Assembly: GCA_024734495.1 (NCBI GenBank)
Contig: JALMQS010000104.1
Location: forward strand, 434,001-498,000
Direction: 5' to 3'
DNA from: Forficula auricularia
Taxonomy: Eukaryota; Arthropoda; Insecta; Dermaptera; Forficulidae
DNA length: 64,000 nt
Shown here: one piece after another, positions 36,901-44,900 of the stretch
Layout of the letters: every line of letters begins with the position of its first letter
How positions within the stretch are numbered: position 1 is the first letter of the stretch
Notes under the pieces: generated by a model
Seen by the model: the letters and a program-made list of their open reading frames with translations, nothing else
The model's database searches: none
What the model was told of the DNA's origin: nothing
Program-made: the position numbers and the translations under genes

Positions 36901-39900
36901 CCTCACTCCGGAATAATCGAATCAATGTTGCCTCCTCAATTACTCTCGACCTAGACAAACTGAATAAATGGGGCTCTCAAAATTTAGTTAACTTTAATTC
37001 AAACAAGACTCAATGTTGTCTAATTTCTAGGCGCGAAAATAAAGATTTCCCTGATATTCTCTTCGATTCGAATACCCTGAAAATGTGTGACAGCCTATCC
37101 ATGTTGGGCGTCTCTGTCGCATCTGACCTGTCTTGGAATGAACACATCTCCTCTGTAGCGAAATCTGCAGCAAGGAAGATTGGCTTCTTATTCAGGTCCA
37201 AGCGATTTTACAAACCCCCACAACTACTCACCATCTACAAGGCCCAAATCCGCCCCTGTTTCGAATACGGCTCTCATCTATGGAGAGGAGCCTCAAAATA
37301 TTCTCTTGCTACCCTTGATGCAATTCAGAAACGAGCCGTCAGGCTAATTGACGATTCTACCATCACCGACTCCCTCGACTCGCTGGCTCATCGAAGAAAC
37401 GTCTCTGCCCTTTCACTTTTCTATAGATACTATCACGGCAGGTGCTCTGATGAGATAAAATCAATAATTCCCCCCAAAGCATGCTTTGCACGTAGCACGC
37501 GTTTTGCCGACTCCCAACACTCTTTCGCGGTCAAATTAGAAAAGTGCCGGACCACTTCATTCGCCAATTCATATATCCCCATGACTTCAAGGAACTGGAA
37601 CTCTCTCCCAGCCTCCATCTTTCCCAGCACTTATAATCTTCAAACCTTCAAAACCGGAGTGCATAGACACCTACGTCTACACCCTCTCACTTAATCAACT
37701 TTCCCTTCTCTTCGGTAATGCAAGGGTCTTTCGAGATCCATAGGGGCTGCATCTTTACTGGTACACCCCTTCTTGCATTCGATTGCATTGAAAAAAAAAA
37801 AAAAAGTTCAATCTGAAAAAAAAAATGTTTTTAATTACGTCTAAATGCACTAATTCGCTAAGATAGATCAAGATTGTTTAGAAAAATATGCAATTGTATA
37901 CAAATCTGGTCTCTGCTCATGAGTCAAAAGACAAAAAATATAATAGTATGTAGTTTAATTGTCATTTTTAGAAAATCTTAAATGAAAATTATATTCTATA
38001 TTTCATTATTCGTGTCCATGATTAATAATTAAAGGAATCTTAGGGAGTTGGACATGAATTTAAATTAAATACAAATTTTTTTATTTAAATACGCCAAATG
38101 TTTCGTTGCTGGCTTGCAACTACTTCAGTGGCTCATTTATTAAACTTATTTGCCTGGAATTTTAACTAAGAGAAAATCCATTTTCATACAGTATCCTAAT
38201 AAATCACTCAATTTTATCAAATAAGATAAAAAAAATAGTAATTATTTGATTCTTATAATATTTTTTATAATCAGGAACGAGGCTTTTTGAATCACAGTAG
38301 GAAGATCGAGTCCTTATAGAATGATGGTTATTTTTTCTTTTTTTCAATAAAATTTTTTATCAGGGTTTATAATTTAATTTTATTTGAAACAAGAGACGTT
38401 TCGGCATTAACTCAATGCCATCTTCAGTCTATAAAAACATTTAACAATATATCACATTAAATTTCACAATTAATATATCACAATTCACAAAGATAATATT
38501 TAACTAATGGTCTTACCTATGTTAAAAAATAAGATATCATTATATTTTCTTCACAGAGACAAAATGAAAAGAAATTAAATTTCCTTAAGTGAATTATGAA
38601 TTAACTCACTGTTTGAGATGCGTGTTGACCTCAGTAATTTAATTTCTTTTCATTTTGCCTCTGTGAAGGAAATATAATGATATCTTATTTTTTAACATAG
38701 GTAAGACCATTAGTTAAATATTATCTTTGTGAATTGTGATATATTAATTGTGAAATGTAATGTGATATATTGTTAAATGTTTTTATAGACTGAAGATGGC
38801 ATTGAGTTAATGCCGAAACGTCTCTTGTTTCAAATAAAATAAAATTATAAACCCTGATGAAAATTTTTTATTGGAAAAAAAAAGAAAAAATAACCATCAT
38901 TCTATAAGGACTCGATCTTCCTACTGTGATTCAAAAAGCCTCGTTCCTGATTATAAAAAAAAAAAAAAAAATGTTTTATATTTGATAAAATTGAGTTATT
39001 TTTAAGGATACTGTTTGGAAATGGTTTTTCAATTTTAGTTAAAACTCCAGGCAAATAAGTTTAATAAATGAGCCACTAAAGAAGTTGCAAACCAGCAACG
39101 AGCTTTTGGCGTGTTTAAATGAAAAACTTTGTATTTAATTGATAGAGTTTTTCTTTAGGAGACGGACTGGTATAAATATGCAATTGGATGTTGATGAAAG
39201 CAGTCCACGGTGGTTGTAAAAAAATAAGACTATAGAGGTTTTATTATTTTACATTTATTTGTTAAACCGACGTTTCGGAGATTTATTCTCTCCTTCTTCA
39301 GGGTCTATATAATTGAGGGGAAGACGAACATTAATTAGTATTGGGATTTTCACAAGTCATTCATAATATAAAACAAAATAATATACACAAAACAAAAATA
39401 ATAATCATAAATCTACTTACAACAAAAAGTCAATGAAAGTAGTTCAAAACATAATTACTTTCTGTCTCCTTTGACAATGCCAAAAAAACATTATAAAAAT
39501 TTTTCATCTCGAATAGAAATAAAGTAAAAAGCAATTGATGATCAATATGTTAATGAGATATATATAAATGAATGAATGTATAACATGTCCCCACCAATCA
39601 TTGGATGCGCAGAATATCGTTGCGCATATCGGTATAGTTGTTGGTTTTTTTTTTTTAATTTATATTACAATTATTTACAAACTTATAAATATGGTCATTA
39701 TCAGTCCCAAAATTTAACAAAAATATATACAAAGTTCTTTTTTTTTCCTTTTTAAAAAACATAGTTCGAAACGTCATTAATATATTTACATATTATTCAT
39801 ATTTTTTTTTTTTTAATTAAATTCGTCACATGAGTTTTAGATTATTAATTATGCCATCCCAGCAATGTATTTAATTTAAAGTCATGTCCAACGATTCCTT

Positions 39901-41933
39901 TAATTATATTCTATATTTTTGAATTTTTTATTTGTTTACATTTTTTTAATCTTTTTTTCTCTATTATTATTTTAGATCCAAATCCGGGCCAAGTGCAATT
40001 AAATCCTCAAACAGGTCAACCAGATTACTCGATCCAATGGGCAGAATATTATCGATCACTGGGTATGCATCGCGAAGCAGAAATGATCGAACAACAAGCC
40101 AAAGCCAGCAAGGTACTACAGGAGCTTTGTGTTCCATTCAAAGCTGAAAATGTTGGTTTATTTCCTAGTAAAAAAAATTATTACTTTTTTAGATTTTAAA
40201 TTTTGTTTTGGATTTTTTCAAATTTTAATTATTGAAAAAATATAAAATAATTTAATATTAGATCGATGGTCGAAGTTAAATGCATATCTTGTATCTACTA
40301 CTCACAAATTAAAGTGGACTTATAAAAATTCAGATTTTTTAATGGTAATTAATAATAAGAAATTAAGTAAAATTACGAGGTAGGTTTCAAATAAAATTGT
40401 GAAACTGATCTCTTAATTTTGCTTAAATTCTTATTATTAAAAAATGATTCACTTAGAACCAAAACCTAGCTCCTTAAAAGTTATTGGTAATTAATTCTTC
40501 TACTTTAAAACCTTAATTATTGAAATAAGTATGTTATAATGAAAGGCAGTCCATAAATTTTATTCAATTTCTGACATTTCGGAGACTTTTTCTCTTCTTC
40601 AGGGTATTGAATACTCATCCATCAATGAGACTATTCAATACCCTGACGAAGGAGAGAAAAAAGTCTCCGAAACGTCGGAAATTGAATAAAATTTAAATAA
40701 TTTATGGACTGCCTTTCATTATAACACATATTTCGCTTACTAGTCCGTCTTTCTAAGAAAATAAATAAAACTTAATTATTGAATTGTAATGGGTTTTGGG
40801 TTAAAAAAAGACACCTGAACGAGTGTTAAAAGCAAGAATTTCTTTACAAGTCGTAGTGGCGAGCGAGGCCACCCCTGGGGGGGGGGGTGTCATGCCCCGG
40901 GCGCCACTCCCAGAGGGGCGCTCCAAATGATCTCCAAGACAAACAAGATATATATTAAATTACTATGTGTTTCTATGGGGGGGGGGGGGGGGGGGGCAAT
41001 AAAGTGTCGTGCCCAGGGCGCCAGTTGTTGTGGTCGCTACGCCACTCGACCAATTAATTATTAAAAAATTTGATTTTTTCTAAGTGGTCCACTTCATTTT
41101 GTGAGCAGTTTATATCTCAAAAGGAAAATCCTTCCATATCTTTACAAATTTTTTCCTATATTAGGATTGTGATTTTCATTCTTATAAAATGAGCCTTTTT
41201 TTATTTTCATATTTACTCGTTAAATTAAAATTAGAAAAATTTTGTTTTTTCATAGTTACAAGAAATTACATTTCCACCATCGATATCTCAACTGACAGAA
41301 TCATCGTTGGCATTGCACCAAATACTTGCTATGTGTATTTTTCATTATCTATAGATGTCTCAATTTACACATTGAAACAAATCACATTTAGATATATATG
41401 TTGCAGTAAAAACGGGTTTTTACTAAATTATTGGATAAAAAAATACTTGGTAGGTTTCACATTAAGATTTAAAAATAAAACGAATTTATTTTTTGGAGAG
41501 AGACTTTAATCTCGATATATATTTTCGGGTGACTAACCCATCTTCAGGAGCAACAGAAAGTAACGAAAAGGTTAGTCACCCGAAATATATATATCGAGAT
41601 TAAAGTCTCTCCAAAAAATAAATTTGTTTTATGTTTATATCTTAATGTGAAACCTACCAAGTATTTTTTATCCAATAATTTAAAAAAATGTTTCATCAAA
41701 TACCAACACCAAATTCCTTAAAAACTATTGGTTCTTACTAGTTAAAATGCGTTTCACTGAATACCTTTGTGGCAATTAGAATTTACTGATGTTGGTTGAG
41801 TTTGGTCCCAATGTCTAGAATTTTCATTTTTGACCTTCCGCCTCATTTTCAAAAAATTTTAAACGAAAATGTCAAAAATAGTAATTAAATTAAAATTTTT
41901 TGAAAATAAATACCCAAAATGAGGCGGAAGGTC

Positions 41934-41964
<31 letters not shown>

Positions 41965-44900
41965 TTTAAGAAAATAAATTTTCTCATGTATATGTATTTG
42001 CAATTTGTTTAACTTCCCTGTTTCATATATCAAGTACGAATTGCAGTACCAACGATGAAATACAAATTTTTCTCGAAATAATCATTTTAAAGTATCAATG
42101 ATGATTTCTCTATCCTTGCTCGCAAATTCTTGTTCTTATGTTCAAGAAAATGACGAACCTTGTCGGCTGACTTCTTTCAAGGCCTTTCGGCTTGAGAGAG
42201 GTTCTGAGATATATTTACCTCAAATTTGATTTTCTAATACCTTGTTGAGAGCAATGCGTGACTGATTTCTGACCTAATCTCTTAGGCGTTAGCACCCCAA
42301 GCGGCGGCTGGCCCACAACCACCCCCTCAAGCACCTCAACCAGGACCAGGGGCGCCGACACCCCAACCGGGACAACCCCAGCCAGGACCAGCAGCGGCGC
42401 AGGCACAAAACGGACAGCCCGATTACAGTGCGCAATGGGCTGAATATTATCGATCAATTGGCAAAATGAAAGAAGCAGAAGCGATTGAAGCTCAAATGAA
42501 AGCTGCCGGAAAGGTGGTTATTTAATTTAACTTTTACTTTGGTGGAATTTCATTCTTTCATTTAAAACTAACTTTGTTCCACATTAACTTTAAATTGGCT
42601 GATGTGTTACATATAAACAAATTATATTTTTTTTCTACCCCTTCTGATACGTAATTTTTTTTTAAATGATAATTTAAAATTCTATTAAAACTTAATATAT
42701 TCATAAAGATAAAAGTAAATAAATATTATATGAAAAAATATTCATTTACTTAGTTAAGATTTCTAGATCACTTGTTTCGCATTAAAATTAAAAAAATAAA
42801 AGAGGTAAATTTTTTCAATATATATATTTCGGGCTGTAAGCTGTTTAACTTGAAATTCTGTAATTTCCTGAAGATGGGCTTACAGCCCGAAGTATATATA
42901 TTGAAAGTATTTTAGGGTGGTCCTTATTTTGGGTATTTTCGAATTTTTATGCTGGCAGAGGCTCATATGATTCGAAATAAATAAAAAAAATTATCCCCAT
43001 CTCAATTTTAACTTGTGCCTCACAGCGATGCAAGTTTCGAATCTAAACAACATGGTGTTTTTGGCATTGAAATATCAATTTTTTATTCCCGCCAAAGCAA
43101 TCGTTCAAAAAATTTGTGTAAACTTTATCCTTATAATTGTACCTATCCTTCAGAATTTTTAAGGATTTTTAGCTATTCTAATTTTGGAGTTACAACTAGA
43201 TAAAATACTGCTATATCTTAGTGTTAGTAAGTTATAGACTCCAAAATTATAATAGCTAAAAATCCGCAAAAATTCTGAGGGGTAGCTACTATTATAAGGA
43301 TAAAGCCTACAGAGTTTCAAATTTTTTGAACCATTATTTTGGCCGGAATGAAAGATTGATCGTTCAATGCCAAAAACACCATGTTATTTAGATGGGAAAC
43401 CTGCATTGCTGTGAGGCAGTGGTTAAAATTGAGACTTGGGGGAATATTTTTTTTTTATTTATTTCGAACCATATGAGCCTCTGTCAGCGTAAAACTTTGA
43501 AAATACCCAAAATAAGGACCACTCTAATATATATATTAAAAAAATTTACCTCTTTTATTTTTTATTTTTTATTTTAATTGGAAACAAGTGACCTAGAAAT
43601 CTTAACTCATAGTAAATGAATATTTCATATAATATTTATTTACTTTTATCTTTATTAAAGATGTTTCACCTTGCACCAACACCACAATCTCTAAATTAAG
43701 ATAAAAATACTTGGCAGGTTTCACATTAAGTGATTAATTAATATAATAATAAAATGTTTTACCTAGAACCAACACCTAACTCCTTAAAAGTTATTGAATA
43801 ATTGAATAATTAATATTTTAATAAAATATTAAATAAATTAATTAATGTGAAACCTACCAAGTATTTTTTATCCAATAATTTAAAAAATGTTTCACCAAGT
43901 ACCAACACCAAATTCCTTAAAAACCACTACAATCTCTATTAATTATTCATAATATTCATCTAAAATTTAACATAAGGGACCTATCCTTGTATTCAATTAG
44001 ATATTTTTATTGTCTCCTTGATTCATTTAATTGTTTGAGTAAAAAGGAGGGCCCCTTTAACTATGATTTCTAAAAATGCAAGCAGTTGATGTTTATGTTG
44101 CAGGCTGGACAACCTGGAGCACCTGGACCGAATCCAGCTGCCCCCGGAGGTCCTGCTGGTGCCCCACAACCGGGAGCACCCAATCCCGCGCAACCCGCAG
44201 GATATGGACAGGCCTACGGCTACCAACCCACCGGACCCTACTACGGAGGACAACCAGGTGAACTTAATGTCCATTGAAAACAAGATCCGACTACCCCACT
44301 TTCTTACATATATGACCTCAGCTATGTTTCCAATTTTGTTCCATTTTATCTTAAAATAAATCCCATGTAATGCATAAAATTTGAGAATCTTAAATTCAAA
44401 AGTAATAAATCAAAGACAGTCAAGAATTGCTCTTATGGTAAATGTACCAGTAGTTAGCCACTTATGAGAAGAATTTAACTAAAACAATTGTAGCTTCAGG
44501 GCCGCGCCAAGCCATTTGGCCGCCCGTGTGCAAACTTTAATTTTACACCCTCTTTATAGTATTTTCAGTTTTGCCGCCCTTTGACTTGGCCGCCTGTGTG
44601 TTTCGCACACATTCGCCCTATAGTCGGCGCGGCCTTGCGTAGCTTATCACTAAATTATTATACCAGATGGCTTAAACCAATGTTTTCAACGTGTGGGTCG
44701 CAAAGCCTCAGTAAAAAAGAAAAAAAGAACAAAGTTTAAAAATATATTTTTATTAAGAAAATGTTAATTAAAGAACATTTGTAGGTTAGCACAAATTATT
44801 ATTAATCTACTATTGTCGTATCGCTTTTTCATGGAGGCGTTTGGTCTGCTATAGGTATTTAATTGTGTATTTAGCCGAAACCTAATTATAAAAATTAATA

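Larger units (their letters stand above)
36278..37805 (+). mobile_element. Non-LTR retrotransposon (CR1/Jockey-like) with a nested copy of its own 3' end
   Basis: 36278-36490 encodes RT finger/palm sequence up to G-V-P-Q-G-S-V and Y-I-N-D-L. There a 5'-truncated copy of the element's own 3' end is inserted (about 36497-36844, with an A-run of about 19). The host element resumes near 36847 with A-D-D-S (the catalytic box) and runs to 37692, then its own 3' UTR and A-run (to about 37805). The inserted piece matches 37462-37800 closely. N-W-N-S-L-P-A and F-K-T-G-V near the C terminus are typical of Jockey/CR1-type elements. It is dead. Confidence 0.85.
35027..39975 (+). other. Intron 6 (about 4.9 kb)
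   Basis: It holds foldbacks (35239-35455, 35883-36306), a non-LTR retrotransposon fragment with a nested copy (36278-37805), a 1.1-kb palindrome (38056-39141) and a half-copy with GACGTTTCGGAG at 39260-39310. 39330-39975 and 35456-35880 are A+T-rich with nothing recognisable. Confidence 0.8.
40113..42285 (+). other. Intron 7
   Basis: It holds a fragment of the GGTTCTAGGTGAAAC family (40365-40495), foldbacks at 40521-40758 and 41425-41730, a TIR element with G runs (40852-41049), a partial AAACGCGTTTCACTGAATAC element (41735-41930) and a TA microsatellite near 41935-41960. 41050-41400 and 41965-42285 show no gene. Confidence 0.75.
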
